NCBI GenBank assembly: GCA_034766995.1 | Contig: CM068313.1 | Location: 12,489,012 to 12,553,011, forward strand | Direction of reading: 5' to 3' | DNA length: 64,000 bases | From: Acanthacorydalis orientalis | Lineage: Eukaryota > Arthropoda > Insecta > Megaloptera > Corydalidae | Shown: in pieces, positions 23,508 to 37,433 of the stretch | How positions within the stretch are numbered: the first letter of the stretch is position 1 | Layout of the letters: every line of letters begins with the position of its first letter | Made by a program: the position numbers and the translations under genes | Notes under the pieces: model-generated | Seen by the model: only the letters and a program-made list of their open reading frames with translations | Told to the model about the DNA's origin: nothing | The model's database searches: none

Positions 23508-25302
23508 GCACAGCAAAGTGAAGCAGAAACATTACAAGCCTTGGACCACCTCATGAATGAGTTTTTTAGCCCTACAACTGGTAATGTACGTAAAAGAGAA
23601 ATTGAAAATCAATTAGAAACTTTCAGTAACCAAAAAGAATCATGGCGATTGTGTGTATATTTTATCACACATTCAGAAAATCAGTATGTGTATATGTATG
23701 CATTAACTGCTATTGAGGTAATTTTAATTTTGTTTTTAATTTGTGAAAGTATGTAAAAAATGTTTTATTATTCATGTATGTTCCAGTCTATTATAAATCG
23801 TCAATGGTCAGGTTTAGATTGGGATTCTCGTTCTCAGTTAAAAGGTGCCTTATGGTCTTATCTTACACAAACTCATGCTTCAAACAATGGTAGAGGACCA
23901 ATGTTTTTGCGTAACAAACTAGTTAAGTTGATAGTAGATATAGCACGTCATGATTGGCCACATTTCTGTCCAGACTTTTTTGATAATATAATACAGGTAC
24001 AAATATGTATTAATATTTCAATAATAGTTATTATTCGGTAAACTTAATATTACATAGTATAAAACATTTATTTGTGAATCACCTTTTATTTTGCAATGTA
24101 TTTGTTTCATATTTTAGCTTATACAATCTGAACAGGGTCGACTCTTAGGCATAGTATTATTACGTACAGCCAGTGAAGAGTTAGCTAAACCGAGAGATGA
24201 TCTTACATCTGTGCGTTGTACAGAACTTAATAAACGTATGCAGTCGAGTACAGGTCCAGCTTTACAAACACTTACGACTTTACTGGAAAATTTAGCAGCA
24301 AAGCAGAAAGGTATTTATAAATTACAAAATATAATTTTATGTAAAATTATTTTTAATTTTTGTATTTATTTTATTTAAACTTTTTTATATTTTTAATAAA
24401 ATTATTATAAATTTATAAACGATGAAAATTTATTTTATTGCGAAGATATTTGTTAAAAATATGAGTTTTATTTTTTGTAAATTATTATGTTTAAAAAAAT
24501 ATGCTAATATGTTTTTATAATTGTGTTATCAGAAGACCCAGTTGTAACAAAAACACCTCCTCCATCACCAACTCACCCAAGCTGTACACCTCGGCCTTTA
24601 TCATTCACAGAGACAAGTACAAGACCAGATACAAGAGAAACATGTCGGGAAACATTAGTTACAGTTCAACATATATTATCTTGGATACCATTAACAAATG
24701 TCAATACATCTTTAATAAGAGTTCTATTTCATTTTGCAAGTGCCATGTCTCATACTCAGGTATATTTAAATTTGGATAATATTGTATTTTTCATTAAAAA
24801 AATATTTTTGTTCTTAGGATGATGATGACATCTCCGTACTAGCTTTAATATCTTTATCTGAAATATTGTATAGGAAAATTATTCCACCAGACTGTGAAGA
24901 ATTATTATTACATCTTAGTGAAGGAGCCGTACAACTTTTAACACATATTACATGTTATACATCTGAACAATTTGAAGCACTTAGTTACAGGTAAGTTCAA
25001 TAAACTTTTAAAAAATATTCAGAATAGTTAAATGTAGTTGTGTGGAAACAGTGAAATTTATGTCCTTCAGGATTTTTCTATAATAATGTAAATTATTACG
25101 TTTCAAAGCGTATATATTTATGATATTGGTTAGTGAATCTTTGGTTAGTTAGAAAATAATTTCAGGTGTACTCGGTGAGAATCATGAGGTGTGAGTATAC
25201 AAGGTAGGTTTTATCTTAAATTGTGTACTATGCTGTATGTTTTTATATGTTGTTTATTATTTGTTAAGTTAACAGTATCATTAAAGATAACAGTATGAAA
25301 GT

Positions 25303-25353
<51 letters not shown>

Positions 25354-28300
25354 ATTTAAATTAAAATTAAAGTGTATTTTAGTAAATAAAATATTTCAAT
25401 TTATATTTAATACCTGTGTGTTGTTGCATTGTGTAAGCATTTATGTATGTTTGTATATATGTAAGAGAAGAATTATGAAAAATACATTTTGTATGATTTT
25501 ATTTATTTAATACAATAAATTGACGTAAAGGTATATGCTTTTTTATATTTTTAAATGTGTTAACTTTCAGTTTCATAGAAAAATTAACCGAACTGCTAGA
25601 ATTATTAGTAGATGTGCATTTTCGTCGTCTCGAAACAGAACTGAGTTTTTCTACAGTGGATTTTTTGTCATTATTATTTCGTTACACGTTTCAACAGACA
25701 AATATCAATCAGTTTATGCTATGTTTAGATGTATGGACAGCATTTCTAAAACAATTGAAACCTGAAAATGTTCACAAGTAATAGAATATATGGTGGTTAA
25801 ATAAAATTTCAAATGAATTCAATTACATAATGTATTTTTTTTAGGTATTCAGATGCAATAACTGCATTAACAAATGCAATTTTAAATAAGATGCAGTATC
25901 AACAAAATCATTTACAATTAGAAGAATTAGATAATGAAAATGAAATTAATACATCTGAGGTATGTTACATATGTTAATATTTTATTTATAATAGTTTATA
26001 AATAGTTTAATGTTTCAAAAAATATTGTATGTAGGCAAGTTTTATGACTGAGTATAATGCCTATTGCCATATTAATTTTTATACTTTATTTAATTAATTA
26101 TTTTATAATTATATGTTATTGTATTGTAAATATGTTGACAAAATATATGACTAATTTAGTTAGGAGAAAAATATAAACATTATTTCTATTTAATTGATTT
26201 TAGCATACAGATTGTGATTTATTATATAAATATTTATTATTTATATTTTTTAGTTTATTGTTTTTATCTTTAAATGAAAACAGCATGTTTTTGTTTATAG
26301 GAAGAAACAGATTTTCAACAGTTTCGAAATCAAAGTGTGGAAGTTTTAGTATTACTCACACAATTTGATCCTATAAATATTTTTAATGCAGTGGTATGTT
26401 TACAATTTATTTTTAATATTTTACATGTAGTGTACACTCCTGTTTTCCTATGTGTTCATTTGCTAAAGATTGTAAAAAAGTCGATTTATGTACATATTGT
26501 TTGGGAATTATTTTATTACTTTAACATTTCTGTTTAGGTTTCTTTGTGGCATCTTTCTTGTGAAATTTATTTAAGACTGCATACATCATTTGATCCATTA
26601 ACAAGCAAATTAAATATTTCTACTGCAGAGGAAAAAAAATGTTTGCATTTTACACTAGTTGACTTTTCTTCATTAACTTTTATTTTAAGTCGATTTTCTT
26701 CGTGTTTTATTGATGAAGGTAAATTCATTTTACGTAAATCAAGGATGTTCAGAGTTTAGTTATAAAAATCTATAAAGAAAAACATTCTTTTTAGATGATG
26801 AATATTTTTGTGCTTCAGTAGACATTGTGCAAACATTTATAACAGAATTAATAACTGTAGCACTTTATACAACTCAACATTGTTTTTGTACCCTTCAAAC
26901 TTCATGTAAAAAAATTTCTTCGGATCTTTATGAACTGTAAGTTTTAAATTATATTTTTATTTAAAATAAGGAATATATTAAAATATTCGCAGATGTTATT
27001 GGCTTGCAATGAGATGGTATAGCTTTTTGATTAAATTGCAGTTTATAAATATTTCTTTCAGTCATTCACAGTTAATAACATGTGTAGAGTCATGGTGTTT
27101 ATGGCCGAAACTGAGGTCAAGTATTATTGAAGGACAAGCAGTTTGTGAAATTTTACGACTTGTTTTTCCATTATTAAATCCATCCTTAAATATCGATGCA
27201 TTTGTACAGGAAACATTATCATATAATGCATCTTGTTTAATGTTAAGACTTTCTAGTTTAGCACCACCAAATGTATTTTTATCTCTTCAGCCTGTTAGAG
27301 ATTTAATACCTTTGATTAATTCTCGACTATCACCAAAGGTTAATATACTTATCTTTGATAATATAATTATTAAAATTAATTTGCTTTTATTAATTTCATA
27401 TAAATTGTATTCATTTTTAGAGTGCTAATGTATTGCGACATGCCCTATGTAACATAGCTATTTTACCAGCAGTAAATTCAAATAATACCATTATAAATGA
27501 ATCACATAGGTTATCTTTATTAAATGAAATAATTGGAGGTCTTTGCCACAATATTAGTTCAATTGAAAACAACACTTTAAAACCTAATGATGTAAAATCT
27601 GTGATAGAAATAGTTTTACCACAATTATCTCAATTAGTATCTCAATATAAACATCACAACACAAATGTAAAGAGGTTATTATGCATTGAAATTAAGGTAA
27701 GAAACCATTGTTATTTTTCAAACATTATACATTTTTAGAATGAAAATTTAAAATATATTCGCTTATGTTTTTGTATTTGAGTTTTAAAGGAAGTTTATGT
27801 AAGAATTATACACAAAAAATGAATGTTGTTGTTTTTAAAAGTAAACGAATTGATTGCCATGAATTTATCAAGTTGTTTATATATTAATGTATAATTTTTG
27901 ATAAAATTACTAACAGAAACATTTTCATATTTCATTGATCATTTTAAAAAATCAATTCAGAATGTCACGTTTTTATTTTTTAATTAATGTTATGTTTTCT
28001 ATATTTTTTTATCTCGAATCTTTTTATTTTTTTTATTTATTGTTTTTTTTGGAAATATTTAGGTTTTATATATAAAAGTATTTTTTTCCGTTATTTATTA
28101 AAAAATTAAATATTTAATCGAGTTGGATATATATTTATTTTTAATGTTTTGTACAAAATCTTTTGATTTCTATCAAAATAATATTGCATTATATAAAAAT
28201 AATGATACCGTCAGTTTTCTTTATAATATTGAATTAAATTAAATAGAGTAGAAAGTTCTTTGAAATTTTGGTTTAATTCAACTTGACTAATTGCTCTTGA

Positions 28301-31300
28301 AAATATGTGAGCTAAAAAGCAGATGATTGGTGTGATATTCATGAAACTCATGGCTCAAACTGAATAACACCAATCAGGTGGTAAAATGTTTCAGATGTGT
28401 GAGAAAATAAAAACCAAGAAGCCCCTTGCATGGCCGATTATATTCTCTGATTTTATTTTTTATATAAAAGTTGAAATTTTCATTTTAATGATTATCTCCT
28501 GATTAACCCTTTCGCTAAAATACTTTTCACGAGTGTGTCATGAATGCAAGGAGTACTTAAGTGCAGTGTTTCCCAAACTTTTTCCAACCTTGTTTCCATC
28601 CTGTGGCTTTCCTGGCCTACCGGTAGAAAGGTATCTATTTAAATGTTTTGTTTGTAAATGAAACATGTTTTATTATAATTTTTATAATTTATACAAAATA
28701 CAATAATTAAAAAAAAATTTACTTTAAGTATTTCTCGATCAATGCGACTCTTGTGGTTGATCCATTATATTTAGGCGATCTGCGTTGATCTGAAACCTGA
28801 TTCTACCAAATATGAAGTAGGAAATACCATGAAAAACAGTTTTGCTTTATCCCAAAGATGTGGCAATTTTTTAGATATTGTACTCTTGACCTAAAAATGG
28901 TGTTTTTCTTGACTAAGTTATTTTGGCTGCTATTACTCTGTAGCTCTTAGCGCTTCTTAAATTCTATTGTAGTCACTTCTCTGTTTTCTTTTCTGTTTTC
29001 TTTATTTCTTAATTTCTTACTTCTCTATGTGGCCCTATAATCTCTTGCCGTGGTTCCCCTTTTACGTGATTTTAACCTGGGGCCCCTTGGGTCCCACATG
29101 GACTCAGGTTGAGAATCCCTGCTCTAGAGTATGTGGCACGCCTTAGTGCTGATTACCTTTACAACGCGTTGGGACATCGTTTGTAAAAGTTTCCATAAAA
29201 TCAAACTTGCTTTTCTCTTTATTCATTATTTAGGGGTTTCTAAGTAAACAACACTGGTCTTAGAAGCAACTTATATACAATTGTCACAAAAATGTGTTCA
29301 TCGAAATACATCAATACTTTCTACAGGTAAATACACTGGGCGCATAAATACGCCCATAGCGACCGCAGTTCCCAATTCTATGGACATGTATATGTTCCTT
29401 TAGCACTCCAGTGTACCAATTACTAGACGTATTTACACGCCCATAGCACCGAAAGGGTTAAAGAAAAATGATATTTTGTATAAGTAAATGGCAATCCAGA
29501 TGCTTTTCTTTACTAAGTTATCATTTAAAATTAGTTTGAAATGTTTGAATATGTCAGTTTATAAGGTTAATCCACAATTTCTTTGTTAGAAAATTATCTC
29601 TGAACTTTTGCATTTAATTAAATGTAGTTAAAACAATATTCTTGGGTCTGTATTAATTACTTACTTATTTGACTTTATAAATAAACAAAATTAACATATT
29701 TCGTACGCTGGTTTATGTATATTGATGGTTGTGTTTAATACAAATTTAATAATTTATGTAAAAAATGTTCCATGGCGATTTACATTTAACTTATATTTTT
29801 TTATTATTATTTTAAATCATTTTTAAGGTCCGCAATATCCTTTTTCCATTTATTTAGATTGAACAGATGTTATTAATGCTTGCAAAATTATTTCGTAAAG
29901 ATACAGTGTACCCGTCCGTTTTGTTATTATATAATTATGAAATAGAAATAACATAGAAGTAGTACAATAAATGTATTTTTTCCTTCTAGTAGAATTTATT
30001 CGTCGCGTATATTTGAATGATTATCAGTTAAAAATAAATTGTTAAAAAATACAAAAACGAACAGGACAGTGTTAAATAATATATTATGAGATTTTAGAAT
30101 TAATTTCGAAATTAAATGCAGAAAGTTAATGGTACGTTTTTATGTAACATTGGCCTGCAATTTTTATTATTCACTAAAATTGTTTTTAGCTTTGGGGTTA
30201 TTAGCAGGTAATTTGTTTTTCTTGTATCCAATTTCGTAAACCGTGGGTAATTTGGTTTCAAGATATGAAGACAAATTACCTGATCCAACAATTAAAACTG
30301 ACTGAAGAAAACAACCAAAATAACGTCTTAAAGGACTATGAGAATACGAATTGATAGAATGTGAACACAGGTTAAAATTTTTAATATGACCATTAGGTTT
30401 TATTTTTCAACTCGATTAAGTATTAACGGCAGTGGCATTTCTATTGTAACTTTTCACCATCTGTGTTACCATAATTCTATATTTATACCAGTACGATATT
30501 ATTTATAAGTTGTCAATAATGTTTAATATTTATTAAATAGCCTCAGATGCAAAGGATCTTAAATTTTTATCCTCGGTATGCACATCATTCAGACATTAAT
30601 GACCATATTCTTGGTTTATTCTTGTCTGTACTCGACGTTCTTAGACAACAGTTAGGCGCCGAGTTTACTCGACAGACTGTACAGGTGTTTTTAGATGTGG
30701 TAAAGTAAGTAATATTTTTATCGCCATATCTATGGTTCATATAAAAGAATAATTTGTAAAGAGTAAATGAAATTGTGGTAAAAAAATTTTTTTTTATTAT
30801 AGTTGACACTATTTTTATATGTATTTATGTTTAATTTTAAATGTAAACATTTCAATTTAAATTTTAGTACTCAAGATCAGTTTAAAGTGTCAGGTTTAGA
30901 TAAGTTACTTCAAATATTACAATTAATTGTTGAAGAACCTGGTGCGGCGTTTCGCACACTTTTACCAAGTACTATTAGTCTTTGCCTACAACAGGCGTTA
31001 CCGGTTGTGAATACAAATCCTAGCGATTATTCTGATTTGGCAGAAGCCCTTTTCAAACTTTTACACAGGTAAGGGAATACTAGATATAAATGAAACGGTG
31101 TGTATTATTTGAAAAATATAATTACAGTATTTTACTTCATCGATGGCAGTATTTTTACAAATCGCAAGTTCAATTGGGATATTCACCAGGTGCAAGCGAT
31201 TGTTCTGTATCGTCAAATGAAATGGAAGGTTTATTGAAACCAGATGAATTTATTGCTATTTTACAAGTATTCGGTCAGGCTTTATTGCAGTCCGATATAA

Positions 31301-31983
31301 ATACATTTAAATTAAGTTTAAGTGCTCTGGAGAATCTTAATACGAAGTGGAAATTGTACTCTAAAGTAATTACTTCATTCAAAAATCAATTATTTTGTAA
31401 CCTTTTTGTTATTTATTTGAACATGTTTGATTTTTAGAATTTGTTTCGTGAACAAATGCTACGTCAATTTTTAACCGTCTTATTTCACACATTAATACAT
31501 AAATCTCATGCGTTGTTGTCTGATGAAATTCTTTTAGCTGTATATAATATGGCAAGTGTTGACTTTAATGCATTCCATACCGAATTCGTACCACATTTTT
31601 TGAGTACGGCCGATTGGTTATATCCGCATCAAATAGAGATGCTACTTCGAAATTTTAGCCGAGAACAAGTAAGTAGGAGTGATGGATCGATAACGGTAAT
31701 TTTATAAGTGCGAATGTGTGCTGTAAGAGTTTTTCTTTAGTAAATTGGAATTTATACTTGAATATGAATCTATATTTGTGTCAGTACAGGAAGAAATTTA
31801 TTCCATTGTAAAACTATCGCGTCGACTAGGTATTTGAGTGATGTCAGCGAAAATTACTGTCTGTAAATATTACTTGATATTTTTCAGGACATGCCAACGT
31901 TCACACAAAACATTTCCCAGTTTATCAACGATATGCGGTGTCATCGTTTGTGCAATGTTACTTCATCGGTTAACAATCCATAG
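23508..31983 (+). CDS. Xpo6: exportin-6 (XPO6), nuclear export receptor for profilin-actin
   Basis: Exportin-6 is an importin-beta family receptor that carries actin-profilin out of the nucleus with RanGTP. Seventeen coding exons chain in phase: 23508-23717, 23787-23996, 24118-24310, 24533-24759, 24818-24990, 25571-25777, 25845-25959, 26301-26393, 26538-26718, 26795-26936, 27062-27338, 27421-27696, 30541-30704, 30868-31068, 31128-31365, 31438-31668 and 31888-31983. They encode 1,077 aa plus a missing start; vertebrate XPO6 is about 1,125 aa. Family landmarks are LMNEFFSPTT near the N-terminus, LVKLIVDIARHDWPHF, TPPPSPT, LQLEELDNE, YNMASVDFNAFHTEF and the C-terminal FTQNISQFINDMRCHRLCN. The first exon begins in phase 0 with AQQSEAE, so the initiator exon may contribute only ATG. 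The 27697-30540 intron holds nested transposons. A plus-strand AATAAA lies at about 32077, after the stop. Confidence 0.95.
28507..29457. mobile_element. piggyBac-like non-autonomous element in an exportin-6 intron
   Basis: The element is flanked on both sides by TTAA (28503-28506 and 29458-29461). It starts CCCTTTCGCT and ends as the inverse of CCCTTTCGGTGC, giving short terminal inverted repeats of piggyBac type. About 393 bp belong to this element once the nested hAT insertion is removed. No transposase ORF is present, so it would need a helper. Confidence 0.7.
28564..29121. mobile_element. hAT-type non-autonomous element nested in the piggyBac-like element
   Basis: The left end is CAGTGTTTCCCAAACT and the right end, inverted, is CAGGGATTCTCAACCT; 12 of 16 positions agree. 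The CAG-start and TTCTCAA core are typical of hAT termini. The flanking octamers CTTAAGTG and CTCTAGAG match at five of eight positions, consistent with an aged 8-bp target duplication; the right copy fits the nTCTAGAn preference of many hAT elements. It is 558 bp long with no coding capacity. Confidence 0.65.
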
Positions 31984-33716
31984 TATTATAAATCGTTTTC
32001 AGTGCTCAATTAGAAACTTCAGTTGAAAATAATGTGTTTAATACTTTGTCTACATTTTTAAAATATATTTAATTGGAATAAAGATGGAAATATTTTATAT
32101 ATTGTATGTGTTTTTTACTTACTGATTAGTTTTTGGCTCCAGTATTAATATTTTGTTATTTATTTTTATATGTGACTTATTACGGTAACAAATATTTTGA
32201 TGAATATGCATAAATTTGACACTTTAAAATTAGCGCTGTTAGCAACTTTTAATCAACAGACAGTTTAATTGACTAAATGAGTCCTTGAGACTTGTAGGTC
32301 GATTAAATAGTTTATGATTTTACACAACCTCGACTTATTAAATTGTTGAATCATTTAAATACAAGTTATAGGTTTGAACCTGTTTGTATTTGAACTTATT
32401 CTCAACATTACCAGCCGATTTATTCTCGGTTGTCAGTTTCTTGTGTTGCGTGCATTTAGTGTCTTACAAATTTAAAGTTAAAAAGAATTCTCTGCACATA
32501 TTTTTGAAGATAACATTTGTTGTGACGTTATATTAGTATTTATCATATTCAACACGGTACCGTTGCACAGAACACTAACCTGAAAAATGAAATCGTTAAG
32601 TTCTGAAAAAGAAATTTCTTAAACATAAAACGGTCTGTTTTGCATTTAACTATATTTTAATCAACACATATTCCTCTATATTAGTTTGTAAAGTTTAATG
32701 TATATTTATTAAATTAATTTGTTCAAATTAACACGAAGTTGGGAAATAAAACACTATCGCTGTTTTTGTGCAATGATTACCGTGGTTGTTATTAAAGCAT
32801 ATAATTAAAAATCAGACATTTTTGTCTTGCCGAATGTTTTCAGTACGGTGGGACATTATCTGTAAAAACAGTACTATCTTTTGTTGATAACATATAGAAT
32901 ACTTAGCGTGTATCCCAGTTGGCTGGTGTAAATATTAACCCTTTGATTACGGCACACTAACCCAGAACCACTAGTACTATGCAACGCGATATTCACATGA
33001 CAGCGTGCGGACCCGATGGTGTATATCTTTATATTCATTGTCAGAAACGTGAATGTCTTGCGTAAGTGCTCATGGTGCTCACTTATAAGTGAAATTGAAA
33101 GATAATAAAATATAAGGTAATAAGTTTGACATTATATATACAGTATACGCTTTTCGTATATATTAACAGACTTGTGAGTGCGTATATATACGCCTTTCGC
33201 AGTCACAGGGTTAATCACAGTTGCGACAAACTGCCAGTACGCGCTTGTACTTATTTAATATGTCAGTTTTTATTTGTATACTACAATATCCATTTTTACT
33301 CCTTTTGAGTAATAACCTTGTAGATCGATTCACGTTTTTATGCTAATTGTAACGTAAAATAATCGAACCAATATACTGTATTATGAAAAAGGTTTAGTTT
33401 ATTTCTTGCAGAAAGACACTTTGCAGAAAATAAATGGTAAACGATGTATCTTTTTTTATTAAATGTATCTATTACTAGCTTGATTTACATTTGCAAATTT
33501 AATTGATTCAAGTAACGTGTAAGTACTTGTAGAGTGTAAATACAATTTCAAGTTATTTCGAGTAAATAAATAATTACTTAACGCGTTGATCACGAATAAT
33601 ATCAAAATATAAAAAAAGTATTTTAATTATTAAACGAGAACTTACATTAATGTTCTATATTATAAACGTATCAAAAAGTCTTATCAATAATATCAAATTT
33701 ACAATTGAAATTAATG
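31984..33716. other. intergenic region between exportin-6 and the ABCA gene (tail to tail)
   Basis: Stop codons of the two convergent genes bound the interval. It contains the exportin-6 poly(A) signal AATAAA at about 32077-32082. For the ABCA gene a minus-strand AATAAA lies at 33461-33456. A piggyBac-like MITE lies at 32939-33210. No other gene was seen. Confidence 0.6.
32939..33210. mobile_element. piggyBac-like MITE
   Basis: TTAA sits immediately outside both ends (32935-32938 and 33211-33214). The left end CCCTTTGATTACGGC pairs with the inverse of the right end, CCCTGTGACTGCGAA, over about 13 bases with mismatches. It is 272 bp long and non-coding. The ends resemble, but do not match, those of the element at 28507-29457, so this is a related family or an older copy. 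Confidence 0.6.
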
Positions 33717-33852
33717 TTATAAACGTATTGATAATATATTATTTGTATTCAATGATAACTCTTCTAATTCGATATTGTCTGAAAAAGCACCAGTGGATTT
33801 CTGTTCACCATTCCACGTGTTGCATAAATTGATAAAAACCTGTAATTTGTAC

Positions 33853-33947
<95 letters not shown>

Positions 33948-36900
33948 GCATTACCTGATCTAGTGAACTTTGCTCTAATGAATAATCAACGATATGATGA
34001 CTAATTGATATTTGTGACATTTTTGAAAATATATTGCTAATAACTTCATTATCCATTGGAATTAAATATTGACTGGAACAATATTGCTGATTCTGTAAAA
34101 TACATCCTGGGAAATTTTGTCTCATGATATTGTTTAGCGCATCTTTCATATTTTCATCTTGTAGTCGTATTGACACTAAATAACCACCTCCATATCTAAA
34201 ACATATTTTATAAGAATAGTATTTAAAATATAATTTATTCAGATTTAAAGTTTTATATTAAGGCTATTTCATTTTTAGATATATATGAACACACGTGCAA
34301 TCTAAAATATTTTTTTATCAGTGTTCAATAATGGAGTGTTAATTATTTTCATTTACTATAGAAAATATAATTTTCTTAGTGTTTAAATAAACAATTACTA
34401 GACATATTAGGAAATGTGATTTTAAATTATCTTAAAGAAGATACATTTTGACCAATTTTTAAATCGTTAGCCATACAGTAAAATTCTTGATTTTTTAATT
34501 AGTCAATTACTGAAATGCAGCATTTTCTTAAAAATGAAAATTGTATTAAGGCGTGGTAACATCATTTTTTCTATCACGGTTTGGTCAGATCATATAGATG
34601 TTTTCAAGAAAAGTGGCTTTAAAATTGAAATTAAACAAAAGAATATTTTTATTTTTAAAGTGAGCAATGCTTTTACAAATATATCAAATGATAAAATATG
34701 TTTTGAAAATTGATATCGGTTTAGTAAAAATTCGTCGCTGTTTGATGGTTAAGAAACACCTAGTTTGGTTTTACTAGTTTTTACCTAGTTTTCAGTTCCG
34801 CCGGTGTACCATTACATGCGGCTTTCCCTTGGATCATAATTGCAACTTCTGAACACAACATTTCACATTCTTCCATGCTATGCGATGTTAATATAACAGA
34901 ACGTTGTTCTTTCTTTAATTGATTTATTACATGCGATATTAAAACTCTTGATGCTGGATCCATACCGCTACAATAAATACAAAACATTTACCAATTTAGT
35001 TGAGATTTTAGATATTTTATGTAATTTCAATATATTAAAATTATATTAAAACAATAATTATATACATTATTCAATTTTTTGGTTTTTAAATTGCAATAAA
35101 CCCAAATGATAATCTCAGAAATTATAGATATAGAACATTATTAGATGAAAAAATAAAATAATGGATAAGAAACGCCAGTGATGCATATGTATATATATAT
35201 ATATAATGTTTTAATACTATTTGAAAAAAAATTATTCATTATCACAGTTTTAGGGAATTATATAATAGATGCTACATAGTAATATTTTTTAAAGAATATT
35301 AATTAATCTTTTAATTTGAAAACAATGTTACGGTATTAGAATTCTTGTATTTTTTTTTTTAAAAAAACTATTATTTAGTATACTGACAAGAGATCAATTT
35401 TTTTTAAATTTTATGAAAGGTATTTAAATTTCCTCCCGGGTACGAGGTTAAACTACATCCAATTCTCCACATTTGCAATTCGAATGGCCTTCTTCAACTG
35501 TGGAAAGTAATAATTAATTAATTATTAATACGGATATACTAATTCATTATTATTTGAATGTTAACAAACTGGAATTTGTTCAGATATTTATAAGTTGTTA
35601 AACTAGTTGTTAGTTTAGTCGTAGATGAATCGCTGGTTTAAAATGTTTGACTTTATGAAATAAACAGAATAGATACAATAAAAAAGTCATTAATGCATAC
35701 ATTGAAAATATACATCGAACGAATGGTCTGAAGACAGTGGTTTATTGGGTTTGATAATCTTCGCGTGAACAAAGATATGACGCATTTTTAGATATATTTT
35801 AGGCTGTAATTTACAATGAATAATGTCCTAATACAGCTTGAAGCATTTTAAGTACTTTGACGCACTTGTGTATCGCATATTTTCTACTACATAGGTGGTA
35901 ATTCTAATCGGAGAATTAAAAGAGACAGATATAATAAAAACAAAGTGAGAAATAACTAATACATTACCTTGTAGGTTCATCCATTAATATAACTCTGGAG
36001 TTTCCTAATACAGAAACAGCTGCACATACTTTTCGTTTATTTCCTCCACTGAGGTTTTCGAATCTTTGATTTGCGTGGGCAGTTAGACCGAACTTTTCCA
36101 GAGAACATTGTATTTCCTGTAAACAATTTATAGCAATAACTAATAAAAGTATTCAATATTTATAGTTATTTTTTTTATTTTTATTAACAGATTGTCACTA
36201 GTATACCAGGTTTTGTTAGATGTCAATAAATTACTTCAAAAGCATAAGCTGTGCATGGAAGTCTATTTTTTTAATTAGATGCAAAAATATTGTGTTTTTA
36301 CAATATTGAAAAAGGTAATAAATTGTGTCCTCTTTTTTAAAAAAAATCACATACGTAAGGGATGTTTCCAACTCCTTTAAGTTTCGCGTACAATTTCAAA
36401 CATTGTAATGTTGTTAATTTTGAATCCATTGCGTCGATCTGTGGACAATAGCCTAATTGTCCTGAATATAACGATTTGCCATTTCTGATTTCTTCATTTT
36501 CGATATAAATCTTTCCAGATGTCGGTCGTATTTCAGAAATTAACATTCTAAATGTCGTCGATTTCCCAGCTCCATTTACTCCAAGTAATCCAAAACACTT
36601 GAATGTATAATAAACTTTTATAATAATTTTATTATTTTCGAAAAATTGATATTCATGTACTTCTATATAGCAAATTTGTAAAATTACACATTAAACGAAA
36701 GTGTTTAAAAATAACAGATTTCACTTTAGGTAAATTTTTATAGTACCTCCTTGTATTTTAAGTAAGTAGACAAATATATTTCGGTTAGTTATTTATCAGT
36801 ATATAAACACAGAAAGATAATTAGTTATTTATTTTTAAAAACATTAAGTATATTGAGCAAGTGAAAATGATTGAAGGTGATGTAGATAAAAATTTATGTA

Positions 36901-37433
36901 GTTCAAAAATAAATATCTACATAGTTTACAAAAAAATCATAGTTTTCATATTCTCTATTATGTTATGTTAGAATATATTTTTGTAATCTGCATTTAACAT
37001 GGCCTGTTTTTATTTTAATATTCTTTCTTATCAAAAATTTTCAGTATCAAATTAATGTACTTGTTTGAAATATAGTAATTTTGATTTAAAAATAGTATTT
37101 TAAATTGTTGATATCATCATATTTATAAATTAGATATAGAACAAAATTACAGCTTGGGTTTCGTGACGCACAACGATTTAAGAAGTCTCACTTCAATAAT
37201 TTACTTGTAATATTTTCAAGAGGCAAAAGAAATTTAAAAAAGTGACAAATTTAATTATTTCGGCTTGCTTTGAAAATATAAATTGTGTGAGATAGTTTAA
37301 TATAAATACCTGTCCTGGAGGAATTTTCAGTGATAAAGAATCCACAGCTATATTTTTGCCAAGAACTGTGGAGAATTCTTTCCGTAAATTTTTTGTCTCC
37401 AAAACAATAGAATTATCTTTCATGGCATCGGAT
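33717..37433 (-). CDS. ABCA block: second nucleotide-binding domain and C-terminal tail (6 exons)
   Basis: Exons, in coding order: 37310-37433, 36355-36597, 35968-36116, 34785-34967, 33955-34195 and 33717-33839. The first carries the strand before Walker A (LETKNLRKEF). The second carries Walker A GVNGAGKST and the Q-loop LGYCPQIDAM. The third carries the signature LSGGNKRK and Walker B VILMDEPT. The fourth carries SGMDPASR and the switch region TSHSMEECEMLCSE. The fifth, opening YGGGYLVSI, is the regulatory domain, and the last starts VFINL, where ABCA proteins typically have VFL. All catalytic residues appear intact. A TA repeat begins 9-12 nt past the fifth exon's donor. Confidence 0.9.
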
